A DNA stretch of 57,218 bases from Flavobacterium sp. J372 (GTDB lineage Bacteria; Bacteroidota; Bacteroidia; Flavobacteriales; Flavobacteriaceae), in assembly GCF_024699965.1 (NCBI RefSeq), contig NZ_JAJOMZ010000005.1, positions 1 through 57,218 of the forward strand, given 5' to 3'. A program made the translations under genes and the position numbers. The notes beneath the pieces are model-generated. The model searched no databases. It saw nothing but the letters and a program-made list of their open reading frames with translations, and was not told where the DNA came from. Within the stretch, counting starts at the first letter, position 1, and every line of letters starts with the position of its first letter. Positions 21,385 to 31,372 of the stretch are shown one piece after another.

Positions 21385-21905
21385 GAGCTTCGGTTTCGTT
21401 TTCTATACTGGTATTTTCTATGCTGATGCCGTTTGCCGCAGTCCAGCGGGTACCATCTGCGCCGGGTGTAATTATATTTGTAACAGGTGTGGGGGGTATG
21501 AGCGTAAACGTTGTTTTTGTACCCACAGGCGCGTGATACATAAGTTTCAGTACGGGTATAGTCCAACTTCAGTAAATCTTCATTTCGTGTGCCGTCTGTA
21601 GCACGTGAGCGGTATATAAGCCTGTATTCTGTAACATCCTGATTTGTGCGAAGCGGCAGCGGCACCCTGCTTACAGTACCAACCAGCGTACCGGTATCAT
21701 TAAGCGGAAGGGTGTCGGTTTCATTTATCGCAATTATGGCTAAGTCATCAACTGTTCTAAGTACTGTTGCGTTATCTTTATTATAAAATTCAACCACTAC
21801 ACTCGGTGTAGTAGGTGTGTCTTCGGCACATATATCATCTTTCTCGCAGCTGAGGTAAAAGCTGCCTGCAAGAAGTACAGCAGTAAGCACAAGGGCTTTT
21901 TTCAT
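21365..21905 (-). CDS. DUF6452 family lipoprotein
   Basis: The N-terminus MKKALVLTAVLLAGSFYLSC is a lipoprotein signal. The next residues EKDDICAEDTPTTPSVVVEF carry a second Cys. The remainder is beta-rich (PLPLRTNQDVTEYRLIYRS). A single frameshift at about 21,540 moves the end to ENETEAHVKIYF with stop at 21,365. About 180 residues. It is the partner of the DUF6048 barrel across the Flavobacteriaceae; together they may form an envelope complex. Confidence 0.82.
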
Positions 21906-21910
21906 AGCGG

Positions 21911-23332
21911 TTATTTCTTTCTTTTTTTCCAAAAAGTACAACATTTTCCACATGGTGCGTCTGCGGGAACATATCCACAGGGCGCACGCGGGTAACTTCA
22001 TAATCAGCATCCATGAGGGCAAGGTCCCGTGCCTGTGTAGCTGAATTACAGCTTACATAAACCACTTTTGTGGCGCAATCTTCAGTATCTGGTCAACCAC
22101 ATCTTTATGCATACCATCACGCGGCGGGTCGGTAATGATAACATCTGGGTGGCCGTGTGTCGAAATGAATTCGTCATTAAACACAACCTTCATGTCTCCC
22201 ACAAAAAACTCGCAGTTAGTTATATTATTGCGCTCTGCGTTTACTTTAGCGTCGGCAATGGCTTCAGGCACAGCCTCTACACCAATTACTTTCCCGGCCA
22301 TTTTTGAAACAAATTGTGCAATAGTGCCTGTGCCGGTATAAAGATCATATACCAGTTCTTTACCGGTGAGTCCTGCAAACTCGCGGGTTATTTTGTACAG
22401 CTCATATGCCTGGGCTGAGTTGGTTTGGTAGAATGATTTGGCATTTATACTGAACTTCAGGCCTTCCATTTCCTCGAGAATATAGTCACGGCCTTTATAC
22501 AGAATCACGTCCTGGTCATACAGCGTATCGTTTGCCTTGCTGTTGATAACGTATTGCAGCGATGTTATCTGCGGGAATTTCGCAATCAGATGGTCAAGCA
22601 CCAACTCACGCGCCGCCTTATCATCTTCAAAGAATTGAATAAGCACCATGATCTCGCCCGTTGAAGCGGTACGTATCATCAGTGTACGCAATAACCCCGA
22701 ATGTTCACGCGGATTGAAGAACGCCAGGTTATTGGCGTTGGCAAAATCGCGTATCTCGTTACGTATGGCGTTGCTTGGGTCTTCCTGCAGGTAGCAATCT
22801 GTAATGTCAAGAATTTTTATCCCACATCTTCGGGATATGGAAGCCCAACGCGTTGCGGTTTTCATACTCAACACCGCTTTGTATTTCAGCTTCGGTCATC
22901 CAGCGGGCATTGCTGAAGGAGAACTCCATTTTATTACGGTAGAAGAATTGCTCTTCCGGCCCGGCAATAGGCTCAAATTCGGGCAGGTCAATCTTGCCAA
23001 TGCGCTTCCAGGTTGTTGTACACTTCCTGATTTTTATAAAACAGCTGCTTTTTATAGTCCATGTTCTGCCATTTGCAGCCACCGCACGAACCGAAATGTG
23101 GGCAACGCGGCTCAATCCTGTCTTCGCTGTATTGATGGAAGTGGACGGCTTTTCCTTCGTAATATGCCTTACGCTTTTTAAATGTCTGCACATCAATAAC
23201 ATCACCCGGCACTACGTTTGGTATAAATATCACTTTACCGTCCGGCGCCTTGGCTACCGATACGCCCTTGGCGCCGGCATCAAGCACACGTATATTTTCA
23301 AAAATAATCTTGTCTGTCCTTTTTCTTCCCAT
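21911..23332 (-). CDS. rlmD: 23S rRNA (uracil-C5)-methyltransferase RlmD
   Basis: An SAM-dependent rRNA m5U methyltransferase of about 470 residues. The start MGRKRTDKIIFENIRVLD at 23,332 leads into a TRAM domain (about 60 residues). The iron-sulfur cluster motif CPHFGSCGGCKWQ follows. The methyltransferase domain has VYDLYTGTGTIAQFVSK (SAM loop), ITDPPRDGMHKDVVDQIL and VYVSCNSATQARDLALM with the catalytic Cys. Frameshifts occur near 22,075, 22,825 and 23,015. It ends LFWKKRKK five bases before the DUF6452 start, so it heads the three-gene unit. RlmD versus RlmCD subtype is from family resemblance. Confidence 0.9.
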
Positions 23333-23416
23333 GCGGCAAAAATAAGGCTTTGCAGTGAATTTCACTGAATTAATTTAAAGTGGCTTTTGTACCTTCGTAT
23401 TCCAATCAATTTCGCT

Positions 23417-23973
23417 ATGAATACATACCTGGCCTTGCTTCGCGGCATCAACGTGAGCGGAAAGAAGATAATTAAAATGGAGGCCCTGCGTACACTTTTT
23501 GAAGCGGCAGGATTTACTGATGTAAAGACCTATATACAAAGCGGAAATGTGATATTCAAAGCTAAATCATCATCAAAACAAGAAGTTGCTTCTCAAATTG
23601 AAAAGATGATATTAGCTGAATACGGCTTTGATGTAACGGTTTTGTTCTTGATTCACAGCAAGTTGAAAAAGCTATTGACAATATGCCTTACACCGATGGC
23701 CGCGAACCGGAAGGGCAGGGGAGCAAAAAGCTGTATGTAACGTTTTTGTCCGAAATTCCGACAGCAGAAAATATTGAAAAACTGATGCAGGCCCCGATTG
23801 GCGATGATTTGATTTCATTATATGAAGATGTGCTGTATTTTAAATTGGAATCAAAAGCATCTGAATCTAAATTGTCAAATAATCTTATTGAAAATAAACT
23901 TAAGGTGAAAGCGACAACCCGAAACTGGAATGTCACACTAAAACTGCTTGACCTTTTGAGGGTAAATTCCTGA
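23417..23973 (+). CDS. DUF1697 family protein
   Basis: It starts MNTYLALLRGINVSGKKIIK, the clear DUF1697 signature, and continues FTDVKTYIQSGNVIFKAKSS. After a one-base shift near 23,645 it reads MPYTDGREPEGQGSKKLYV and ends NWNVTLKLLDLLRVNS. About 185 residues, the family's usual size. The fold is ferredoxin-like; no biochemical role is established. A near-consensus promoter (TACCTTCG) lies at about 23,390. Confidence 0.9.
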
Positions 23974-24088
23974 ACGAAACAACGTATTAATATTTTGTTA
24001 ATTGTTATCACTTGCCTTCTTGCGGGTTTCATAATTCGGTAACTTTATCCTTGGCAGTTTTGCCGCAAAACTTAATCAACATTATATC

Positions 24089-24499
24089 ATGAAAAGAAAC
24101 GCTACAGCCGTTTGGAACGGCTCTCTGAAAGAAGGCGCAGGTAAAATATCAACACAAAGCGGTGTACTTGATAATACCCAATATTCGTTTAAAACACGTT
24201 TTGAATCGGGCGTAGGCACTAATCCTGAGGAACTTATCGCTGCTGCACACGCAGGATGTTTCACCATGCAGCTTACGGCATATATCAATGAGGCCGGCTA
24301 TGAAGTTGGTGAAATTTCTACTAAATGTGATGTTGATTTTAAGGATGGCTCGGTTGTGAGCTCTCATCTTACCCTTACAGCAAAAGTTGAAAGGATTGAA
24401 GATTCTGAATTCCAGGAGCTTGTAACTAAAGCAGAAAAAAATTGCCCTATATCCAGGTTATTAAATACCGAGATATCTTCAAGCGCTACACTTGCTTAA
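24089..24499 (+). CDS. OsmC-family peroxidase
   Basis: An intact 136-residue protein. OsmC/Ohr proteins reduce organic hydroperoxides with two cysteines. Here [18 protein letters not shown] holds the peroxidatic Cys and [13 protein letters not shown] the second Cys, both in conserved context. The N-terminus [19 protein letters not shown] is typical of the OsmC subtype. It is cytosolic and followed by a strong terminator, so it is a single-gene unit. It adds to the thiol-peroxidase set in this window. Confidence 0.93.
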   Translation: MKRNATAVWNGSLKEGAGKISTQSGVLDNTQYSFKTRFESGVGTNPEELIAAAHAGCFTMQLTAYINEAGYEVGEISTKCDVDFKDGSVVSSHLTLTAKVERIEDSEFQELVTKAEKNCPISRLLNTEISSSATLA

Positions 24500-24517
24500 T
24501 TTTTGATACATTGCAAA

Positions 24518-24549
24518 ATAAAATCCCGGCTTTCCGTCGGGATTTTATT
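24518..24549 (+). terminator. Rho-independent terminator
   Basis: ATAAAATCCCG pairs with CGGGATTTTAT around a short loop, followed by T-rich sequence, 20 bases after the OsmC gene. Confidence 0.85.
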
Positions 24550-24579
24550 TTATATTTGAGAATCAATTTTCTTAAAATA

Positions 24580-25583
24580 ATGAACCGCTTTGACCGCATT
24601 ACCGCTATACTTATCCAGTTACAATCCAAGCGAGTTGTAAAAGCTCAGGATTTGGCTGAGAGATTTGATATAAGCTTGCGGACGGTGTATCGCGACATAC
24701 GTACGCTTGAAGAAGCCGGAGTTCCGCTGTATGGCGAAGCAGGTATAGGATATTCATTAGTAGATGGTTACAGGCTGCCCCCTGTAATGTTTACCCGTGA
24801 AGAGGCAATGGCATTCCTTACAGCAGAAAAGCTCATGGAAAAATTTACAGATGAAACGCTGGGAGAGCATTACACATCTGCTATGTTTAAAATAAAAGCC
24901 GTGTTGCGCGGAACAGAAAAAGACCTGCTTGAAAATCTCGATAGCAATATAATCGTTAACAACAAAAGGCGTGATAATTCTCCTCCTGTAAATGTTTTGG
25001 ATGTTCTGCTTAAAGGTATTGCTGAAAAAAGGGCTGTAAAGCTTATATATCGTGCGTTTGGAAATGAAAAAGACAGTCAGCGGCTAGTTGAGCCTATTGG
25101 GATTTTCCATGAATATGAAAACTGGTATACTGTTGCGTGGTGCCATCTTCGCAATGAATACCGGCAGTTCCGCGCCGACAGGATTGTGAGCGTGCAGTTA
25201 ACTTCAATTTCGCATAGCCAGGATACTTCACTGTCAGCATATTATGACCTCCAAAGTAAACAAAAATCAACACTTTCCATGCAGAAAGCAGTAATACGCC
25301 TTGAAAAAAAGTGGCTTTATACATGCAGGAAAGTCGCCACCGACACGGTTTTGTATCTGAAAGAATTGATGGTGATTATGTTGAGATGACATTTTTATCC
25401 CAACACATTGAAGACGGGCTTGCACGCTATTTTATGATGTTTGCTGATTATGGAGAAATAGTTGAACCTGAGTCACTTAAAATTCGTGTTGCAGAACTTC
25501 TGGAAAAAATGCTGCAAAAAAATGCACTTTCAAAAACTGCTGACATAGGGTTGTCACTACGCGGTTGCAACTTTGTTCCATAA
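24580..25583 (+). CDS. WYL-domain transcriptional regulator (YafY type)
   Basis: A regulator of about 333 residues. The N-terminal helix-turn-helix reads MNRFDRITAILIQLQSKR then LAERFDISLRTVYRDIRTLE. The central region PPVMFTREEAMAFLTAEKL is common to this group. The WYL domain has AVKLIYRAFGNEKDSQRLVE and ENWYTVAWCHLRNEYRQFR. A shift near 25,310 splits the C-terminal part. WYL domains sense nucleotides or nucleic acid. It precedes a DinB gene by 22 bases, a frequent regulator-target pair, so it may control DinB. Confidence 0.92.
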
Positions 25584-25605
25584 TAACAAATAAACTACTG
25601 ATATT

Positions 25606-26118
25606 ATGGAAACTACCAATTTTGAAATTGTTGCATTATTGCTAAATGAACTGGAGCAGGAAGCCAAAACAACCCGTAAAATGCTGGCGCGCGTTCCTGC
25701 AGAAAAGTTTGACTGGCAGCCGCACCCGAAAAGCATGAGCCTAATGAGGCTTGCAGTACACCTTGCAGAACTTCCTGGTTGGGTTGCCATGACGATGACT
25801 ACAGATGGACTTGATTTTGAAAACAATCCATACGAACATAGGCAGGTTGCCAGCACGGGTGAATTGCTTGACTTTTTTGAAACTTGCCTGGCAGAAGGAA
25901 AAGCAGCGCTTGAAACTGCCGATGAAGAATTTCTTAGTAAAGAATGGGTACTGCGTAGCGGAGACATCATCCATAGCAGGGAGACTAAATATGAGGTGAT
26001 ACGTATGTCAATATCACAAACGATACACCACAGGGCACAGCTCGGAGTTTACCTCAGGCTGCTTGATGTGCCTATTCCCGGCAGTTACGGCCCAAGTGCC
26101 GATGATATTGCCTTTTGA
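25606..26118 (+). CDS. DinB-family protein
   Basis: An intact 170-residue four-helix protein of the DinB/YfiT superfamily. Three metal-binding His are expected; SLMRLAVHLAELPGW and SISQTIHHRAQLGVYLRLL supply them. PAEKFDWQPHPKSMSL is the typical N-terminal signature. Such proteins are often thiol-dependent metalloenzymes, for example bacillithiol transferases (BstA/YfiT), which would fit the bshA gene in this window. That link is inference. Confidence 0.9.
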   Translation: METTNFEIVALLLNELEQEAKTTRKMLARVPAEKFDWQPHPKSMSLMRLAVHLAELPGWVAMTMTTDGLDFENNPYEHRQVASTGELLDFFETCLAEGKAALETADEEFLSKEWVLRSGDIIHSRETKYEVIRMSISQTIHHRAQLGVYLRLLDVPIPGSYGPSADDIAF

Positions 26119-26123
26119 TTTGC

Positions 26124-26146
26124 AAACCCCATTAGTTGGGGTTTTT
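26124..26146 (+). terminator. Rho-independent terminator
   Basis: AAACCCC / GGGGTTT stem with a seven-base loop and T run, six bases after the DinB gene. Confidence 0.8.
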
Positions 26147-26266
26147 ATTGCATTTAATATAAAATAAACAATGCTTAATTTAATTTTTATTAATTTGCAC
26201 CATATACGGATGATTTCTCTCCAAAAGCAGGAATTGCTAATACAAAGAATAAAAATTATTTTTAGA

Positions 26267-27512
26267 ATGTCGGTTTTAGAAACATTGGGTTCAAAAGATG
26301 CAATTGCGTTAGAAGACAAGTACGGTGCACATAATTACCATCCGCTGCCGGTGGTGCTAAGCAGGGGTGAAGGAGTATATGTATGGGATGCTGAAGGGAA
26401 AAAATATTACGATTTTTTTATCGGCATATTCTGCAGTAAACCAAGGGCATTGCCATCCTAAAATCATTAATGCAATGATTGCACAGGCCCAAAAGCTTAC
26501 GCTTACATCCCGTGCATTTTACAATGACCAGCTTGGGGTTTATGAAGAATATATCACCAAATATTTTGGGTTTGACAAAGTGCTGCCAATGAATACCGGA
26601 GCTGAAGCCGTTGAAACCGCAATAAAGATTTGCCGTAAATGGGCTTATGAACGTAAAGGCATTGCTGAACAGGAAGCGAAAATCATTGTTTGCGAAAATA
26701 ATTTCCATGGGCGTACAACCACAATCATATCGTTCAGCAATGATGAAAACGCAAGAAAAAACTTCGGGCCATATACTGCCGGATTTATCAAAATTGCGTA
26801 TGATGACCTTGATGCGCTTGAAAATGTGTTGAAATCTGAGGAAAACATCGCAGGATTCCTTGTAGAACCTATACAGGGCGAGGCCGGTGTTTACGTACCT
26901 TCTGAAGGTTACCTTGCAAAAGCAAAACAGCTATGCGAAAATCATAATGTGTTATTTATAGCTGATGAAGTACAAACCGGTATTGCACGCACAGGTAAAC
27001 TATTGGCTGTTAACCATGAAGATGTACAGCCGGATATCCTGATACTGGGCAAGGCATTGTCGGGCGGAGCATACCCTGTGTCGGCCGTACTGGCAAATGA
27101 CGAAATTATGAATGTAATCAAGCCAGGCCAGCACGGATCAACTTTCGGGGGTAACCCTGTAGCAGCAGCAGTCGCCATTGCTGCACTTGAAGTTGTTGAA
27201 AAAGAAAATCTTGCCGAGAACGCAGAGAAGCTTGGGCGCTTGTTCCGAGATAAACTTAGTCAGTACTGCAACCACAGCAATATAGTAAAACTGGTACGCG
27301 GTAAAGGACTTTTAAACGCTATAGTGATTAATGACACGGAAGACAGCTCAACAGCCTGGGATATTTGCATGGCTATGAGCGAAAAAGGTTTGTTGGCAAA
27401 ACCAACGCATGGTAATATTATCCGTTTCGCACCGCCGTTGGTAATGAATGAAGAGCAGCTTCTTGACTGTGTACGTATCATTACAGAGACGCTTACCGAA
27501 TTTGAAAAATAA
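26267..27512 (+). CDS. rocD: Ornithine-oxo-acid aminotransferase
   Basis: A PLP enzyme that converts ornithine and 2-oxoglutarate to glutamate semialdehyde and glutamate. The start [20 protein letters not shown] at 26,267 is preferred over the upstream frame. [15 protein letters not shown] and [16 protein letters not shown] are typical of RocD; a one-base shift lies near 26,430. Further motifs are [48 protein letters not shown], and [17 protein letters not shown] with the PLP Lys. About 415 residues, full length. It could feed proline or arginine catabolism; the arginase-family gene at 10 kb may be upstream in the same route. Confidence 0.95.
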
Positions 27513-27547
27513 TCAACCCAAATTATTAATAACCAAACCAACCAATT

Positions 27548-28013
27548 ATGGAGTACAATTCACCATTTGATTCTTTTGAATTACAGGTATCTGCAGCTGC
27601 ACGCGATTACCTTAAGACGGCCGCAAAGTGGGCTATGTTTTTAGCAATTATTGGTTTTATTGGCATTGCTTTCATGGTGCTGGCAGGACTGTTTGTATTT
27701 GCAGCCGGCGGAGCCTTAAGTGAGCGGCGGATTGGGTGCGTCGTCATTCATTACACCGGCCCTTTTAGGCGGGATTTATTTTATCCTGGCTTTGCTGTAT
27801 TTTTTCCCGGTGCTTTACCTTTTTAAGTTTGCTTCGAACACCAAAAAAGCTCTTAACTCTAACAACAGCGACAGTCTTACTGATGCCTTTGAAAATCTTA
27901 AGTCGCACTACAAATTTTTAGGAATTGTAATGATAATTGTTATTGCGAGTTACATTGTTGGTATAATTGCTATGGCCGTGTTTTTTGCAAGCAATGTAAG
28001 CGCAAATATGTAA
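27548..28013 (+). CDS. DUF5362 family membrane protein
   Basis: About 155 residues with several membrane segments: MFLAIIGFIGIAFMVLAGLF, GGIYFILALLYFFPVLYLFK and IVMIIVIASYIVGIIAMAVF. A frameshift near 27,720 divides it. Between the second and third helices lies FASNTKKALNSNNSDSLTDA, a soluble loop that is the family's signature region. Role unknown. It begins 35 bases after rocD and may be cotranscribed. Confidence 0.82.
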
Positions 28014-28033
28014 TTTCTGATTTCTATCAATAT

Positions 28034-28061
28034 AAATCCGGTTTTGCGCCCGGGATTTTTT
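28034..28061 (+). terminator. Probable rho-independent terminator
   Basis: AAATCCGG and CCGGGATTT form a stem with one bulged base, followed by seven T. It lies after the DUF5362 gene. Confidence 0.55.
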
Positions 28062-28092
28062 TATGGTTTTGAATTGTAGTATTTTTTGAAAT

Positions 28093-28278
28093 ATGAAAAA
28101 TTTTCTTCTGACAGTTATTCCCTTTGCCTGTGCATTTCTGGCACTCTATGAACAATCCAAAACAAACCCCAACAAATACATAATGGTTGGTGGTATAGTT
28201 ATATTTATGTTGGGAATAATGAGGCTCATGAACAAAGTGCCAAGTAAAAACAACCGTAATGACGACACAGAAGTTTAA
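28093..28278 (+). CDS. Small membrane protein of unknown function
   Basis: An intact 61-residue frame with two hydrophobic helices (FLLTVIPFACAFLALY and YIMVGGIVIFMLGIMRLM) and a polar tail. It overlaps the Smr gene by 20 bases, so translation is probably coupled. Similar small two-helix proteins precede Smr genes in Flavobacterium. No function is known. Confidence 0.72.
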   Translation: MKNFLLTVIPFACAFLALYEQSKTNPNKYIMVGGIVIFMLGIMRLMNKVPSKNNRNDDTEV

Positions 28279-28825
28279 GATAGGGGATAAAGCGGCAGTG
28301 CTTGACGATTCTTTCAGCGGGGTAGTAAAGTCGTGCAGCAATGGAAAGGTAACGCTTGAAATTAGGTGAAGGTTTTTCTTCTTCAATTTGATGCTTCAGA
28401 ACTTATTAAAATAAACAATGATAATGATTTAGGTTCTTTGTTTAAAGGTAAGAGTTTAGGTGCTGTGCTTCGGGAAAAAGAAAGAACCAAAAAACGCAGT
28501 TTTACAAGAGAAGAAATCCCGTAAGGATGATATTACCCTTGAGATTGACCTTCATATTGAAAAGCTTGTGAAGAAAAAAGGCGGTATGAGCAATTATGAA
28601 ATCCTTACATTACAGTCTGAAACAGCCAGGCGCCAGCTTGACTTTGCCATTGCCAACCGCATACCCAAAGTTGTTTTTATACACGGCGTTGGCGAAGGTG
28701 TGCTGAAAGCCGAACTTGAATTCTTATTCGGCAGATATGACAATATTATAGTAAGCGAAGCTGATTACCAAAAATACGGCCTTGGTGCACTACAGGTCTA
28801 CATAAAACAAAATCCTAAAAGGTAA
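28259..28825 (+). CDS. Smr-domain protein
   Basis: About 188 residues. The N-terminus MTTQKFKIGDKAAVLDDSFS forms a small beta domain related to the DUF2027 family, recovered across shifts near 28,365 and 28,465. The C-terminal Smr domain has LEIDLHIEKLVKKKGGMSN (the DLHG-like motif is DLHI) and KVVFIHGVGEGVLKAEL, which carries the HGxGxG nuclease-like loop. The Smr domain is a small nuclease or binding domain of the MutS2 type. Cytosolic. Confidence 0.87.
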
Positions 28826-28827
28826 TT

Positions 28828-29800
28828 CTAATTCGCAACCGTGAGTTTTCCTACCCTGTAGCCGCCAGTCGCACTTATAGTGAACTGCTCTGCATTTTGA
28901 GCCCTATTCATGAAAGTTACATTATCGAGAAAAAATATGTGCTCTCTCACCCCTGCAACTATACTAGTCTGAATTCTAAGTTCGCCGGCTATTGCTTCCC
29001 ACTGTTTTGTAACTACCGGTGTTATAGGCGGTACAGCATCACAAAATAACGTAGCCACTGCGGTGCCGCTATATTCATTAAAAATTATTTCCTGTGTCTC
29101 GCCTGCTATTCCAAAATTTACAACTGCTATTCCACCGTCAGTGGTCGGATATGTCGCTGGTTCAATGTCGAAAAATAATGCCTCATCGCCATTAACTATA
29201 AAGGCATTTCCGGCAGGGATAAGATTTCCATCGCAGTTTTGAAGGCTAACGGTTGATGCCTCATCTTTAAAACTAAACCTGTATGTTACAGGGCTTATAA
29301 ACGATCCAAAAACATTATCAGTAATAATGATTGATTCTTCTTCGCGGCTAAATGTAGCATTAATGATTGTGATGACATGATTATAACCTGTGAGTACATT
29401 TTGACTGTTGCGAACTGCTTTGGTAATAATGCTAAGCATTCCACCTGCCTGTGCACTATATTCTTCTACTACAGCTGGGTTTGCGGGTGGCACAGCGCTG
29501 CAAATGCTTGTAGAGCTCACTGGGCCGTTGTAGGTGCGATAGACTAGTGTGTTTGAGCCTCAAGGGTAATCATTCTCGGAATATCATCACCTACTTCATT
29601 TTTATTTTCAGCATTTATAAGCGTGTTAGGAGCTAACTGAAGTAATAGCGCTTCGCTACCCTGAACTTTATATATGATGCCGCTGTTTGTACATGCCTGT
29701 GCCGTAGCATTTGTAAAGTTGAATGATTTAAAAGTTATATCGCCATCATCACAGCCTGTAAGCAGAAACAGCATGGCAAAAGCCCAAATATCTTTTTCAT
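28828..29800 (-). CDS. Lipoprotein of unknown function (frameshifted)
   Basis: The N-terminus reads MKKIWAFAMLFLLTGCDDG after repairing an early shift; LTGC is a lipobox. About 320 residues, mostly beta, rich in Asn, Thr and Ala. Its two halves look related: ATAQACTNSGIIYKVQGSEA and LQNCDGNLIPAGNAFIVNGD each have a Cys followed by a strand pair, so an internal repeat is likely. A second shift near 29,535 links LEAQTNTLVYRTYNGPVS. No named domain was recognised. Convergent with the Smr gene, with two bases between the stops. Confidence 0.75.
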
Positions 29801-29875
29801 TTTCAATTTTGTTTTCAGCAAAAATAATGTTTTTAAGCGCATTGTTTACCGATATATAACGTAAATTCTTTTCAG

Positions 29876-29883
29876 TAATTTTG
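29876..29883 (+). promoter_or_regulatory. Flavobacterial -7 promoter element abutting the cysteine desulfurase start
   Basis: TAATTTTG matches TAnnTTTG. Only four bases separate it from the ATG at 29,888, so the transcript should begin at or next to the start codon. Confidence 0.55.
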
Positions 29884-29887
29884 CAGC

Positions 29888-31029
29888 ATGAAAAGAGTTT
29901 ATCTTGATAATGCATCAACAACTGCATTACGGCCTGAAGTGATTGCAGAAATGACCGAAGTAATGGCATCTGCATATGGTAATCCGTCATCCTACACAGT
30001 TTTGGCGGGAGCGCTAAAACAATTGTGGAGGCTTCACGTAAGAAGATTGCCGCATTGGTAGGTGCAGATGCAGGAGAGATAATCTTTACATCAGGCGGGA
30101 CTGAAGCCGACAGTTGGGTAATACAAAGTGCGGTACGAAATCTTGGCGTAAAACGAATTATCACGAGCCGTGCTGAACACCATGCCGTGCTAAATACTGT
30201 GGCACTTGTTGCTGGAGAATTCAGCACGCAGGTCAATATGGTTAGGCTTGATAGTAAAGGCCAACCGGAACTTTCACATCTTGAAGCGTTACTTTCAGAT
30301 AATATTCCTACGCTGGTGAGCTTGATGCATATAAATAATGAAACTGGCGTTGTTTTAGACCTACAAGCTGTTGGTAATTTATGCAGGCAATATAATGCGC
30401 TGTTTCATACCGATACGGTTCAAACTTTTGGCAAAGAAAAAATAAGTTTTAAAGACTTGCCGGTAGATTTTGCTGCTGCCAGTGCACATAAATTTCACGG
30501 GCCAAAAGGTGTTGGCTTTGCATTTATCAGGAAAGGTTTAGGAATACAGCCAATAATTGCAGGCGGTGAGCAGGAAAAAGGCCTGCGTGCCGGTACAGAA
30601 GCTGTACACCAAATTGCGGGGATGGCCAAAGCTTTGGAGCTATCTTACATTAATTTGGACATTGAGAGACAACATATCAGTAATCTTAAAGGTTATCTTT
30701 TTGAGCAGCTGGATAACCATTTCCCCGGATATAAAGTAAACGGCACTGACAAGGGAGTGGGGCATGAGATGTTGTTTTATAACATAGCCAATGTCATGCT
30801 GCCTTTGCCGGAAGAAAAGACCTCAATGATACTCTTCCAGCTTGATATGAAAGGTGTAGCCGTAAGCCGTGGCAGTGCTTGCCAGTCGGGCGGCATAAAA
30901 CCGTCTCATGTATTACAGGAAATACTTTGTGATGATGACCTTAAAAAACCTTCATTGCGGATTTCCTTTAGTCATTATAATACTAAAGAAGATATCGACC
31001 TGCTGATTGAGGCCCTGAAAACTATTTAG
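29888..31029 (+). CDS. Cysteine desulfurase (NifS/IscS class)
   Basis: A PLP enzyme that takes sulfur from cysteine to give a persulfide. The start MKRVYLDNASTTALRPEVIA is the conserved N-terminus of the class. One shift near 30,000 breaks PSSSHSFGR. Further motifs are FTSGGTEADSWVIQSAVR, SAHKFHGPKGVGFAFIRKG with the PLP Lys, and SRGSACQSGGIKPSHVL with the catalytic Cys loop. About 380 residues. It lacks isc or suf neighbours, so it may serve tRNA thiolation or a stand-alone role. A short gap from the promoter suggests a leaderless mRNA. Confidence 0.93.
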
Positions 31030-31282
31030 CTTTCTTACGCGATTTAGTGCTGCGTGTTTTCCTGTTGCGTGATTTCGTCTTGTTGCTTTTCTTTTTTGTT
31101 TTGCGCTTGCCCCAATTGTTTTTCAGGTTCTTATAAGACTTCTTAGAAACGGTAGACTTCTTTTTTGAACGTGATTTGTTTTTTTTTTTCCTCGCGTTGA
31201 TATTGTTGACTAATGAATTTTTACACCAAGTTTATTTTTTTGGTGCTGCCTTTTTTCTTTTTGTTTTTGTCTTTGTCGCCAT
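31022..31282 (-). CDS. Very basic small protein, lysine/arginine-rich
   Basis: About 86 residues across one shift near 31,230. It begins MATKTKTKRKKAAPKK and continues NNINARKKKNKSRSKKKSTV and KSYKNLKNNWGKRKTKKKSN, ending in alternating KS/RS/TR residues. About half the residues are Lys or Arg and there are few acidic ones. This composition resembles histone H1-like or ribosome-associated small proteins, and nucleic-acid binding is the likely property. It is convergent with the cysteine desulfurase and overlaps it by eight bases at the ends. The long A and T homopolymers make the frame vulnerable to sequencing error. Confidence 0.65.
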
Positions 31283-31320
31283 AGCTTCATTTTTTAATAA
31301 AGTTATGGTTAAAATAAAAA

Positions 31321-31346
31321 AGCAGGATGCAATATAACATCCTGCT
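31321..31346. terminator. Rho-independent terminator
   Basis: AGCAGGATG pairs with CATCCTGCT around an eight-base loop. A tracts on its left give a U run on the minus strand, so it probably ends the TM2-AAA transcript. Confidence 0.75.
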
Positions 31347-31372
31347 AAGATTTGTTTATACTTTTTTCGTGA

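Noticed and set aside
31160..31300. Low-complexity A/T repeat
   Set aside because: The runs encode the Lys-rich protein on the minus strand and are not tandem repeats.
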